From contig NZ_BPFD01000046.1 in the NCBI RefSeq assembly GCF_019655335.1, positions 1-38,839 on the forward strand: a stretch of DNA of 38,839 nt. The letters run 5' to 3'. This DNA is from Shewanella hafniensis (lineage in GTDB: Bacteria > Pseudomonadota > Gammaproteobacteria > Enterobacterales > Shewanellaceae). The notes beneath the pieces are model-generated. The model saw nothing but the letters and a program-made list of their open reading frames with translations. It was not told the DNA's origin and did no database searches. A program made the position numbers and the translations under genes. Of the stretch, positions 26,782 through 34,957 are shown piece by piece (position 1 is the first letter of the stretch; each line of letters opens with the position of its first letter).

Positions 26782-27924
26782 ATGGAAAAGCTTTCAAGTT
26801 CATCACATTTTCTTGACCTGGGCGGCTTAGATTCACTCCGCGCCCAGGCACAGAAGGATGAGAAGGGCGCCTTGAAAAAGGTCGCCCAACAATTTGAAGG
26901 TATTTTCGTGCAAATGCTGATGAAAAGTATGCGCGATGCCAATGCGGTTTTTCAGTCTGATAGTCCTCTCAATAGCCAATACACTAAGTTTTACGAGCAG
27001 ATGCGCGATCAGCAGTTATCGGTCGATTTATCTGACAAAGGGGTATTGGGCCTTGCCGATATGATGGTGCAGCAACTCTCCCCTGAAACCAGTCATTTTA
27101 CGCCAGCATCGGTATTACGCGACGATGGCGGTATGAAAATGCTCCATGATGCTAAAGCGCTTAACGTGCCAATGCAGAGTGCAGTCGCGCCAGCGGTTGA
27201 ATCCACAGTTATTAATCAGGGCGTACCCGCTGCCATTGCTCGACCAGCATTTGAGCCTGATAGAGCCATGGATGCAAACTCATCAATGGACATTGATACG
27301 CCAAATCGTTTACTGGCAATTGATACACCTAAGCCAAGCTGGAGCGAACAGTCACTTTCTGTCGTCGACCCTGTGATTAGCGGCCAAGTTTTGCCGACGG
27401 CGGCCTTTAGGGAAACCCAGAAGATAGTCCGTTTCGGTAGTCGAGAAGAGTTTTTGGCGACCTTATACCCACATGCCGAAAAAGCGGCAAAAGCATTAGG
27501 TACCCAACCAGAAGTATTGTTGGCGCAATCGGCACTTGAAACCGGCTGGGGACAAAAAATTGTTCGCGGTAATAACGGCGCGCCAAGTCATAACCTATTC
27601 AATATTAAAGCTGATCGCCGTTGGCAGGGCGATAAGGCGAACGTCAGCACCTTAGAATTCGAACACGGTGTGGCAGTGCAGCAAAAAGCCGACTTCCGTG
27701 TTTACAGTGACTTTGAGCATAGCTTCAACGATTTTGTGTCCTTCATTGCCGAAGGCGATCGTTATCAAGATGCGAAGAAAGTGGCGGCTTCGCCAACTCA
27801 GTTTATTCGAGCTTTGCAGGATGCGGGTTATGCCACAGATCCTCGATATGCTGAAAAAGTCATTAAAGTGATGCAGTCCATCAGCGAAGAGCTGAAATCA
27901 ATTCTGCCAGGAGAAGACAAATGA
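26782..27924 (+). CDS. flgJ: Rod cap and peptidoglycan hydrolase FlgJ
   Basis: A 380-residue two-domain protein. The N-terminal rod-cap part includes LKKVAQQFEGIFVQMLMKSMRDANA (about 33-57) and SDKGVLGLADMMVQQL. A variable linker follows from about 105 to 220. The C-terminal glucosaminidase domain (about 225-375) has LLAQSALETGWGQKIVRGN with likely catalytic Glu253, and ends with FIRALQDAGYATDPRYAEKV. It opens a path in peptidoglycan for the rod. It is longer than enteric FlgJ (about 313) because of the linker. Its stop overlaps a 14-codon ORF that leads to flgK. Confidence 0.95.
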   Translation: MEKLSSSSHFLDLGGLDSLRAQAQKDEKGALKKVAQQFEGIFVQMLMKSMRDANAVFQSDSPLNSQYTKFYEQMRDQQLSVDLSDKGVLGLADMMVQQLSPETSHFTPASVLRDDGGMKMLHDAKALNVPMQSAVAPAVESTVINQGVPAAIARPAFEPDRAMDANSSMDIDTPNRLLAIDTPKPSWSEQSLSVVDPVISGQVLPTAAFRETQKIVRFGSREEFLATLYPHAEKAAKALGTQPEVLLAQSALETGWGQKIVRGNNGAPSHNLFNIKADRRWQGDKANVSTLEFEHGVAVQQKADFRVYSDFEHSFNDFVSFIAEGDRYQDAKKVAASPTQFIRALQDAGYATDPRYAEKVIKVMQSISEELKSILPGEDK

Positions 27925-27965
27925 TGAACCTTACAACCCTGTTTGTTCATAGGAGTGTCAACTAA
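27921..27965 (+). CDS. Possible 14-codon ORF between flgJ and flgK
   Basis: The reading frame starts ATGATG inside the flgJ stop (ATGA overlap) and encodes MMNLTTLFVHRSVN. Its stop TAA shares a base with the flgK start (TAATG). AGGAG at 27909-27913 sits 7 bp before the first ATG. The frame fills the whole flgJ-flgK gap, so it could couple translation of the two genes. It may also be chance, as the AGGAG at 27951-27955 within it serves flgK. Confidence 0.3.
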   Translation: MMNLTTLFVHRSVN

Positions 27966-29884
27966 TGGCCGTTGATCTGCTGAATATTGCGCGAACTGGA
28001 GTGCTTGCCTCCCAGTCGCAACTGGGTGTCACCAGTAATAACATTGCTAACGCAAATACCGCGGGTTACCACAGACAAGTGGCAACTCAGTCGACTCTAG
28101 AATCACAGCGTTTAGGCAATAGCTTTTATGGCACTGGAACTTACGTTAATGACGTTAAGCGTATCTACAATGACTATGCCGCAAGAGAGTTGCGCATTGG
28201 CCAAACAACGCTCAGTGCCGCCGAAGCCAGCTACGGTAAATTGAGTGAACTCGATCAGCTATTTTCTAAGATAGGCAACGTTGTGCCACAAAGCTTAAAT
28301 GACCTGTTTTCAGGTATGAATAGCGTGGCAGACTTACCCACAGACCTGGGCATCCGCAGCTCGACCTTAACGAATGCGCAGCAAGTCGCGAGTAGCCTGA
28401 ATCAGATGCAGTCTTATTTGAATGGTCAGCTCGATCAAACCAATGACCAGATAACCGGCATGACTAAGCGTATTAATGAGATCAGTACAGAACTTGCCAA
28501 CTTAAACCTAGAGCTGATGAAGTCACCGAATCAAGATGCGCAGTTACTCGATAAGCAAGATGCACTCGTTCAAGAATTAAGCCAGTACGCCCAAGTGAAT
28601 GTCATCCCGCAAGAAAATGGCGCAAAGAGTATCATGCTCGGTGGCTCTGTGATGCTAGTTTCCGGTGAGATTGCCATGAGTATGGGCACTCAAGCGGGTA
28701 ACCCATTTCCCAAAGAGTTACAGCTTAATTCAAGTATTGGTTCGCAAAGCGTCACAGTTGACCCAAGTAAACTTGGCGGTCAGCTAGGAGCTATGTTTGA
28801 CTTTCGTGACCAGACGTTAATTCCCGCGGGTCATGAGCTTGACCAATTAGCTTTGGGCGTGGCTGATAACTTTAACAAAATGCAAGCGCAAGGCATTGAC
28901 CTCAATGGTCAAGTCGGCGCCAATATCTTCAAAGATATCAACGATCCTATGATGTCCTTGGGTCGTGTAGCAGGTTTTTCTGGTAATACGGGCAATGCAA
29001 CGTTAGGCGTCACCATCGATGACACTAATTTATTAACTGGCGGTGCCTACGAGCTGTCATGTGTCAGTACTGCGCCAGCTTCTTATGAGTTGAGAGATAC
29101 GGAAACGGGGGTGATAACACCGCTGACTTTATCAGGCTCGACTTTTGGATTTTCAATTGACATAAAAGCGGGCGCTATGGCGTCGGGGGATCGTTTTGCC
29201 ATTCGCCCGACAGCGGGTGCTTCAAATGGCATTGAAGTTGTTATGAAAGACCCTAAAGGCATTGCCGCCGCATCCCCAAAGATTACCGCTGATGCCGCTA
29301 ACTCGGGCAATACCCAAGTTAAGTTGACTCAAATTGGCAATCGAAATGCCGCAAATTTTCCTGTGACGGGCAGTGAATTGACGATCAAACTCGACACCAC
29401 TGTCGCGCCACCCACCTATGAAGCATTCGATGCCGCAGGAACATCACTTGGGGCTGCTACAACTTATACCCCACCGAGTATCAGCGCCTTTGGTTTTACC
29501 TTCGAAGTAGATAGTACAGCTGCAGCGGGCAATGACAGATTTACCTTCGATTTATCCTTTGCCGAGGGCGATAACTCCAATGCTGTTGCTATGGCTAAAT
29601 TGAGCGAAAGTAAAGTGATGAATAATGGTAAATCGACCTTAGCGGATGTGTTCGAGAACACTAAGCTCGACATTGGCAGTAAAACGAAAGCGGCCGAAGT
29701 GCGTACTGGTTCGGCTGAGGCCGTGTATCAACAAGCTTATGCGCGAGTAGAGAGTGAGTCGGGCGTGAATTTAGATGAAGAAGCCGCAAATTTAATGCGT
29801 TTTCAGCAAGCTTATCAAGCCTCTGCGCGGATCATGACGACCGCACAGCAGATTTTTGACACTTTATTATCCTCAGTGCGTTAG
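27965..29884 (+). CDS. flgK: Flagellar hook-filament junction protein 1, FlgK
   Basis: First junction protein between hook and filament, 639 residues (E. coli 547). The N-terminus MAVDLLNIARTGVLASQSQLGVTSNNIANANTAGYHRQ and the C-terminus GVNLDEEAANLMRFQQAYQASARIMTTAQQIFDTLLSSVR are diagnostic. The extra length lies in the surface-exposed centre (about residues 330-540), rich in Thr, Ser, Ala and Gly. AGGAG precedes the ATG. FlgN, encoded at 16434-16859, is its likely chaperone. Confidence 0.96.
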   Translation: MAVDLLNIARTGVLASQSQLGVTSNNIANANTAGYHRQVATQSTLESQRLGNSFYGTGTYVNDVKRIYNDYAARELRIGQTTLSAAEASYGKLSELDQLFSKIGNVVPQSLNDLFSGMNSVADLPTDLGIRSSTLTNAQQVASSLNQMQSYLNGQLDQTNDQITGMTKRINEISTELANLNLELMKSPNQDAQLLDKQDALVQELSQYAQVNVIPQENGAKSIMLGGSVMLVSGEIAMSMGTQAGNPFPKELQLNSSIGSQSVTVDPSKLGGQLGAMFDFRDQTLIPAGHELDQLALGVADNFNKMQAQGIDLNGQVGANIFKDINDPMMSLGRVAGFSGNTGNATLGVTIDDTNLLTGGAYELSCVSTAPASYELRDTETGVITPLTLSGSTFGFSIDIKAGAMASGDRFAIRPTAGASNGIEVVMKDPKGIAAASPKITADAANSGNTQVKLTQIGNRNAANFPVTGSELTIKLDTTVAPPTYEAFDAAGTSLGAATTYTPPSISAFGFTFEVDSTAAAGNDRFTFDLSFAEGDNSNAVAMAKLSESKVMNNGKSTLADVFENTKLDIGSKTKAAEVRTGSAEAVYQQAYARVESESGVNLDEEAANLMRFQQAYQASARIMTTAQQIFDTLLSSVR

Positions 29885-29895
29885 GAGATTTAACT

Positions 29896-31104
29896 ATGCG
29901 ATTATCATCCGCGCAGATCTTTAATCAAAGCATTACCAGTGTGCTGCAAAAGCAAACTGCGACCAGCAAAATTCTTGAACAACTGAGCAGCGGTAAGAAA
30001 GTCAATACTGCGGGTGATGATCCTGTGGCGTCACAGGGTATTGATAATCTGAATCAGAAAAATGCACTCGTCGATCAGTTCATTAAGAACATTGATTATG
30101 CAACGAATCACTTACAACAGACCGAAAGTCAACTTGGCCAAGCGGATACATTAGTATCGAGCATGAAAGATATGATGCTAAGGGGGTCTAACGGCAGTAT
30201 GACTGAGCCAGAGCGGCAAACAATTGCCGATGATCTGCGTAAAAGTCTGGATCAATTACTGACGATTGCGAATACCAAAGATGAATCGGGAAACTATCTC
30301 TTTGCAGGTAATAAAACGGACACGAAACCGTTCGAATTCGATAACAATGGTCAAATTATTTACTCAGGCGACTCAGGCGTTCGTAATAGCATGATTGCTA
30401 CAGGTATTCAGCTTAATACTAATGTGGCTGGAGATACCGCTTTTATGAAGTCACCCAATGCAATGGGCGATTATAGCGTCAATTATTTGCCGTCCCAACA
30501 AGGTGATTTTAGTGTATCTAGCGCTAAGCTAGCTAACGCGACACCTTCTCTCTCTGATTACACTGTTTCATTTCTAGATGATGGTGCTGGTGGCATTAAT
30601 GTCGAAGTTACCGACAACGCGATTCCCGCCAATATCATCTCCCCCGCAGCGGCGTTCGATCCCGCTGTGCCAGTCACTTTTGACGGTGTTGAACTAAAAA
30701 TTGCTGGCGAGCCGAAAATAGGTGACAGCTTTACCCTTCATCAAGAACCAGAGGTTAGCATTTTCAATACCTTAAATAAGGCGATTGCTCTTTTTGAAAA
30801 TGCTGACCAAGTGCAGACGCCTGCTGGGCAGTCTGAGTTGGCACAGTTATTGAATAATGTTGGGAGTGGTGTCAAACAAATGAGTCAGCAGCAAGGCTTA
30901 TCAGGTAACAGTTTAAAGATACTGGAAAAATATACTGATAAGCACACTGATGAGAAATTGATTAACACCTCGGCATTATCCAAATTGGAAGATCTTGATT
31001 ATGCCACTGCGATAACTGAATTTGAGAAGCAACAACTCGCACTCAATGCCGTATCCAGTGTGTTTAGTAAAGTGGGTTCCGTATCGCTGTTTGATTACAT
31101 CTAG
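29896..31104 (+). CDS. flgL: Flagellar hook-filament junction protein 3, FlgL
   Basis: Second junction protein, 402 residues (E. coli 317). It starts MRLSSAQIFNQSITSVLQKQTATSKILEQLSSGKKVNTAGDDPVASQGI, the flagellin-like N-terminus of FlgL. It carries TIANTKDESGNYLFAGNKTDTKPF and ends LNAVSSVFSKVGSVSLFDYI. It begins 11 bp after flgK and closes the flgF-flgL unit. No strong terminator separates it from the first flagellin gene, only an imperfect hairpin at 31110-31163. Confidence 0.95.
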   Translation: MRLSSAQIFNQSITSVLQKQTATSKILEQLSSGKKVNTAGDDPVASQGIDNLNQKNALVDQFIKNIDYATNHLQQTESQLGQADTLVSSMKDMMLRGSNGSMTEPERQTIADDLRKSLDQLLTIANTKDESGNYLFAGNKTDTKPFEFDNNGQIIYSGDSGVRNSMIATGIQLNTNVAGDTAFMKSPNAMGDYSVNYLPSQQGDFSVSSAKLANATPSLSDYTVSFLDDGAGGINVEVTDNAIPANIISPAAAFDPAVPVTFDGVELKIAGEPKIGDSFTLHQEPEVSIFNTLNKAIALFENADQVQTPAGQSELAQLLNNVGSGVKQMSQQQGLSGNSLKILEKYTDKHTDEKLINTSALSKLEDLDYATAITEFEKQQLALNAVSSVFSKVGSVSLFDYI

Positions 31105-31109
31105 ATCGA

Positions 31110-31163
31110 ATGCCTTCTGAACCGAAAGCGCTAAAACAAGACGGTTTTCAATGATGAAGGCAT
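31110..31163 (+). repeat. Imperfect stem-loop between flgL and the first flagellin gene
   Basis: ATGCCTTC (31110-31117) pairs with GAAGGCAT (31156-31163), and AACCG (31120-31124) with CGGTT (31142-31146) inside. No T-run follows, so it is not a standard terminator. It may stabilise or process the junction mRNA. Confidence 0.4.
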
Positions 31164-31217
31164 CAAGGTCTAAAGGTTAAGTAATTAAATTAAGCAAATA
31201 GAGTTAAGCACGTTAAG

Positions 31218-31244
31218 TAAAGTTGCAGCAATTGATGGCAACAA
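31218..31244 (+). promoter_or_regulatory. Candidate sigma-28 promoter for the first flagellin gene
   Basis: TAAAGTTG (7/8), an 11-bp gap and GGCAACAA (5/8) resemble the FliA consensus. It ends about 50 bp before the start codon. The weak -10 half suggests lower or different control than at the second flagellin gene. Confidence 0.45.
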
Positions 31245-31296
31245 GATTTAGCCAGGCTTCCACGTCTTGGCACCCAACTTAGAAGAGGAATGTAAC

Positions 31297-32727
31297 ATGG
31301 CTATTTCAGTAAACACCAACGTCACATCAATGAAGGCGCAAAACCAATTAAACGGCGCTAATTCAAAATTATCCACCTCGATGGAGCGTTTATCATCGGG
31401 CCTGCGCATTAATAGTGCTAAAGACGATGCTGCGGGTTTGCAAATTGCTAACCGTTTAACCAGTCAAATCAATGGTATCGGTGTAGCTGTTCGTAACGCT
31501 AACGATGGTATTTCGATGGCACAAACCGCCGAAGGGGCGATGCAAGAATCCACCAATATTTTACAGCGCATGCGTGATCTCTCTTTACAATCTGCAAACG
31601 GTTCCAATTCTGCTGGTGACCGTGCTGCACTACATAAAGAGTTAACGGCGCTTCAGTCAGAGTTAACTCGTATTGCGGATACAACCTCGTTCGGCGGACA
31701 AAAGTTATTAGATGGTTCTTTTGGTACTAAATCATTCCAAGTTGGCGCGAATGCAAATGAAACCATTAGTGTTTCATTGTCAAATGTAAAAGCCTCTGCA
31801 CTAGGCAAAAACACCTTGACCATGGGTGGTACAGCGATGAACGTCGCCGCTGCGACAAACACTATCGCAGCAGAGGCCAACCTCACTATCAGTGGTGGTG
31901 GTAAAGTTACAGGAGCTATAGCTTGGGATGCAGGAGATAGTGCTAAGGATATTGCTTCTGCAATTAATGCAGCAACGTCAGCTAAAGGTATCGATGTTAA
32001 AGCCGTTGCTTCCAATGAAATGACGCTGAGCGACTTATCTGCTGGTGGTACTGTAAGTTTTACACTTAATGGCGCTGCAGTTTCGGCTAACGTCGCTTCT
32101 GGCTCAGATTTGACTGCACTTGCAGAGGCCATTAATGGTCAAAAAGGAACCTCTGGTGTTAGCGCAGAGTTTGCAGATCCAACCGATAAGTCTTCACTCA
32201 AATTAAGCACTGTTGATGGTGCAGATATTTCAATTGCCTCCTTTGCAAGCACGGCAACCGGAGACCAGACAGTTGATTTTGGTGGTTTCGCTTTGACAGA
32301 GACCTCGGCAGCCGCTGCAGTTAAAACCGGTACAGTAGAGCTTAGCAGTAGCTCAGCGTTTTCGGTTGGTAACTCTGCCGTAACGGAATTTAACTCAACT
32401 GCATCAGCTTTTGAATCGGTTGAAAGTTTAGATATTACGGATGAAAGTAAAGCCCAAGATGCTATTAGTGTAATTGACGCAGCGATTGGACAAATTGATA
32501 GCCAACGTTCTGATTTGGGCGCAATACAAAATAGAATGAGCTTTACAATCAACAACTTAAGCAATATTCAGTCTAATGTGTCCGATGCGCGTAGTCGTAT
32601 TCAGGATGTGGATTTTGCCAAAGAAACGGCAGAGCTAACTAAACAGCAGATTTTGTCGCAGACATCTTCAGCTATGCTGGCTCAAGCCAACCAAATACCA
32701 CAAACAGCATTATCCTTATTAGGTTAA
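31297..32727 (+). CDS. fliC: Flagellin (first copy)
   Basis: Filament subunit of 476 residues. The N-terminal D0-D1 region (about 1-165) begins [20 protein letters not shown] and holds [24 protein letters not shown]; the C-terminal part (about 390-476) ends [20 protein letters not shown]. The centre has two Flagellin_IN-like repeats ([18 protein letters not shown] and [18 protein letters not shown]). As I recall, S. oneidensis flagellins are about 273 residues, so about 200 extra residues sit in the outer domain. I chose ATG 31297, preceded by AGAGGA. Whether it is FlaA or FlaB cannot be settled here, so the symbol is generic. Confidence 0.95.
   Translation: MAISVNTNVTSMKAQNQLNGANSKLSTSMERLSSGLRINSAKDDAAGLQIANRLTSQINGIGVAVRNANDGISMAQTAEGAMQESTNILQRMRDLSLQSANGSNSAGDRAALHKELTALQSELTRIADTTSFGGQKLLDGSFGTKSFQVGANANETISVSLSNVKASALGKNTLTMGGTAMNVAAATNTIAAEANLTISGGGKVTGAIAWDAGDSAKDIASAINAATSAKGIDVKAVASNEMTLSDLSAGGTVSFTLNGAAVSANVASGSDLTALAEAINGQKGTSGVSAEFADPTDKSSLKLSTVDGADISIASFASTATGDQTVDFGGFALTETSAAAAVKTGTVELSSSSAFSVGNSAVTEFNSTASAFESVESLDITDESKAQDAISVIDAAIGQIDSQRSDLGAIQNRMSFTINNLSNIQSNVSDARSRIQDVDFAKETAELTKQQILSQTSSAMLAQANQIPQTALSLLG
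31893..32345 (+). repeat. Near-identical outer-domain block, copy 1
   Basis: This 453-nt block matches 33516-33968 in the second flagellin gene except at two positions (32229 and 32232). The first 336 nt (31893-32228) are fully identical. Sequence on both sides differs at many synonymous sites. Confidence 0.9.
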
Positions 32728-32752
32728 GGCTGGTAGATTGTTTTTGTCGATT

Positions 32753-32790
32753 AAAACAGACCTTAGTGGTCTGTTTTGTTTTTGTTTTTT
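32753..32790 (+). terminator. Strong intrinsic terminator after the first flagellin gene
   Basis: AAAACAGACC pairs with GGTCTGTTTT around TTAGT, followed by a long T-rich run. It begins 26 bp after the stop codon. Confidence 0.92.
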
Positions 32791-32819
32791 AAAATTTTTT
32801 TATTTTTTAAATTATTTGC

Positions 32820-32846
32820 TAAAGGTTTTTTATTACTCGCCGTTAC
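32820..32846 (+). promoter_or_regulatory. Sigma-28 promoter for the second flagellin gene
   Basis: TAAAGGTT (7/8), an 11-bp gap and GCCGTTAC (6/8) match the FliA consensus. The predicted start near 32853 is about 67 bp before the start codon. With the terminator just upstream this makes the second flagellin a separate unit. Confidence 0.75.
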
Positions 32847-32919
32847 AGTGAATGTAGAAAATAAACTTTGCCTGACAGTACTGACAGGCACTATTCAAGT
32901 TAGGTAGAGGGCAATAACC

Positions 32920-34347
32920 ATGGCTATTTCAGTAAACACCAACGTCACCTCAATGCGTGCACAAAACCAATTAAATGGTGCTAACTCAAAATTATCCACC
33001 TCGATGGAGCGTTTATCCTCAGGTTTGCGCATTAACAGTGCCAAGGATGATGCTGCGGGTCTGCAAATTTCTAATCGTTTAACCAGTCAGATTAACGGTC
33101 TTGGTGTGGCTACTCGTAACGCTAACGATGGTATTTCGATGGCACAAACCGCCGAAGGCGCGATGCAAGAATCAACCAATATTCTGCAGCGTATGCGTGA
33201 CTTGTCTCTCCAGTCTGCGAACGGTTCTAACTCTGCTGATGACCGTAAATCGCTACAGAAAGAAATATCATCACTACAGTCAGAATTAACTCGTATTGCG
33301 GAAACAACCTCGTTCGGTGGGCAAAAGTTATTAGATGGTTCTTTTGGTACTAAAGCGTTCCAAATTGGTTCTAATGCAAATGAAACCATTAACTTATCAC
33401 TATCAAATGTAAAAGCCTCTGCACTAGGCAAAAATACCTTGACCATGGGTGGTACAGCGATGAACGTCGCCGCTGCGACCAACGGTATCGCAGTAGAGGC
33501 CAACCTCACTATTACTGGTGGTGGTAAAGTTACAGGAGCTATAGCTTGGGATGCAGGAGATAGTGCTAAGGATATTGCTTCTGCAATTAATGCAGCAACG
33601 TCAGCTAAAGGTATCGATGTTAAAGCCGTTGCTTCCAATGAAATGACGCTGAGCGACTTATCTGCTGGTGGTACTGTAAGTTTTACACTTAATGGCGCTG
33701 CAGTTTCGGCTAACGTCGCTTCTGGCTCAGATTTGACTGCACTTGCAGAGGCCATTAATGGTCAAAAAGGAACCTCTGGTGTTAGCGCAGAGTTTGCAGA
33801 TCCAACCGATAAGTCTTCACTCAAATTAAGCACTGTTGATGGTGCAGATATCTCTATTGCCTCCTTTGCAAGCACGGCAACCGGAGACCAGACAGTTGAT
33901 TTTGGTGGTTTCGCTTTGACAGAGACCTCGGCAGCCGCTGCAGTTAAAACCGGTACAGTAGAGCTTAGTAGTAGCTCTGCGTTTTCAGTGGCGAACTCGG
34001 CTGTCACGGAATTTAACTCAGCAGCATCAGCTTTTGAATCGGTTGAAAGTTTAGATATTACGGATGAAAGTAAAGCCCAAGATGCTATTAGTGTAATTGA
34101 TGCGGCGATTGGACAAATTGATAACCAGAGAGCGGATATTGGTGCCGTTCAGAATCGTCTGAACTTCACAATCAATAACTTAAATAATATTCAGTCAAAC
34201 GTGGCAGATGCCCGTAGTCGAATTCAGGATGTGGACTTTGCTTCAGAAACAGCGCAGTTAACTAAGCAGCAAATTCTGTCGCAAACTTCATCTGCAATGC
34301 TGGCACAGGCTAACCAGATCCCACAAACTGCACTATCACTCCTATAA
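32920..34347 (+). CDS. fliC: Flagellin (second copy)
   Basis: Filament subunit of 475 residues, very similar to the first copy, with the same D0-D1 ends and the same large central domain. Differences cluster at residues such as [18 protein letters not shown] and in the segment around [16 protein letters not shown], plus the C-terminal [24 protein letters not shown]. The last residues are ALSLL, without the final Gly of copy 1. It has its own sigma-28 promoter and is followed by a terminator. In Shewanella two polar flagellins are reported to occupy different parts of the filament. Confidence 0.95.
   Translation: MAISVNTNVTSMRAQNQLNGANSKLSTSMERLSSGLRINSAKDDAAGLQISNRLTSQINGLGVATRNANDGISMAQTAEGAMQESTNILQRMRDLSLQSANGSNSADDRKSLQKEISSLQSELTRIAETTSFGGQKLLDGSFGTKAFQIGSNANETINLSLSNVKASALGKNTLTMGGTAMNVAAATNGIAVEANLTITGGGKVTGAIAWDAGDSAKDIASAINAATSAKGIDVKAVASNEMTLSDLSAGGTVSFTLNGAAVSANVASGSDLTALAEAINGQKGTSGVSAEFADPTDKSSLKLSTVDGADISIASFASTATGDQTVDFGGFALTETSAAAAVKTGTVELSSSSAFSVANSAVTEFNSAASAFESVESLDITDESKAQDAISVIDAAIGQIDNQRADIGAVQNRLNFTINNLNNIQSNVADARSRIQDVDFASETAQLTKQQILSQTSSAMLAQANQIPQTALSLL
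33516..33968 (+). repeat. Near-identical outer-domain block, copy 2
   Basis: Partner of the block at 31893-32345, offset exactly 1623 bp. It differs only at 33852 and 33855. Confidence 0.9.
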
Positions 34348-34380
34348 TCAGTGGTACAGCATAGTGTGAGTTGAGATGAT

Positions 34381-34410
34381 AAGGAGAGTCTGTACGGACT
34401 CTCCTTTTTG
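34381..34410 (+). terminator. Intrinsic terminator after the second flagellin gene
   Basis: AAGGAGAGTC pairs with GACTCTCCTT around a 6-nt loop, followed by TTTG. It starts 33 bp after the stop codon. Confidence 0.85.
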
Positions 34411-34433
34411 CTTTAAGCAATAGCATTCTGTTT

Positions 34434-34450
34434 TTGGTATGTGACTTGCT
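34434..34450 (+). promoter_or_regulatory. Candidate sigma-54 promoter for flaG-fliD
   Basis: TTGGTATGTGACTTGCT keeps GG and GC ten bases apart and the TTGCT half, but has TAT where the consensus has CAC. The predicted start near 34461 is 26 bp before flaG, and it lies directly after a terminator. Confidence 0.6.
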
Positions 34451-34486
34451 TATTAAATTGCGATAGAAAGTAAGTTGAGGTGTGTC

Positions 34487-34882
34487 ATGGACGTTAATGT
34501 TATCAATACTTCAATGCCGTCGGCGAGAAAAGACAATATGGCAGCGCTAGCCGATAATAAAACCAATGCTGCGGAGCAACCTTTGCAGAATAAGGGCGTA
34601 CCAGCGACGGATGATTCGGTACGCAGTGTCGAACAGGTTAATCAAACGGCGCAGGTGGATGCCGAGGCGCTGCAACAAGCGGTAAAAGAGATTGCCGCCA
34701 GCATGAATCTGATGCAAAAAGGCTTAGCCTTTAATATCGATGAAGATTCAGGCAAGCAAGTGGTAAAAGTGATCGACGAGCAAACAGGTGATTTGATTCG
34801 GCAAATACCGAATGAAGAAGCCTTAGAGATTGCGAAAAAGTTAAGTGAAGTCGCTGGTTTATTGATGAAAACAGAAGTGTAA
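34487..34882 (+). CDS. flaG: FlaG family flagellar protein
   Basis: A 131-residue cytoplasmic or exported protein that affects filament length in Vibrio, Campylobacter and Pseudomonas. The N-half is polar and probably disordered. The C-half has the family core MNLMQKGLAFNIDEDSGKQVVKVIDEQTGDLIRQIPNEEALEIAKKLSEVAGLL. I chose ATG 34487 behind GAGG; a TTG at 34475 would lie upstream of that site. It sits between flagellin and fliD as in many polar flagellar clusters. Confidence 0.93.
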   Translation: MDVNVINTSMPSARKDNMAALADNKTNAAEQPLQNKGVPATDDSVRSVEQVNQTAQVDAEALQQAVKEIAASMNLMQKGLAFNIDEDSGKQVVKVIDEQTGDLIRQIPNEEALEIAKKLSEVAGLLMKTEV

Positions 34883-34957
34883 TATTTTAGTGAGTACGTA
34901 TCTCATATTGTTGCGTGAGACTGTGTAGATTGGGTTTATTGTTTAGCAGAGGTTTTT

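Noticed and set aside
31268..31282. TGGCAC just before the first flagellin gene as a sigma-54 promoter
   Set aside because: The -12 half reads TTAG, and the start point would fall inside or beyond the ribosome site.
31653..32132. Long open frames on the minus strand inside the first flagellin gene (matching ones at 33087-33755 and 33762-34007 in the second)
   Set aside because: They lie wholly antisense to conserved flagellin sequence, have Ala/Val/Ser-rich composition expected from codon bias, and recur only because the underlying block is duplicated.
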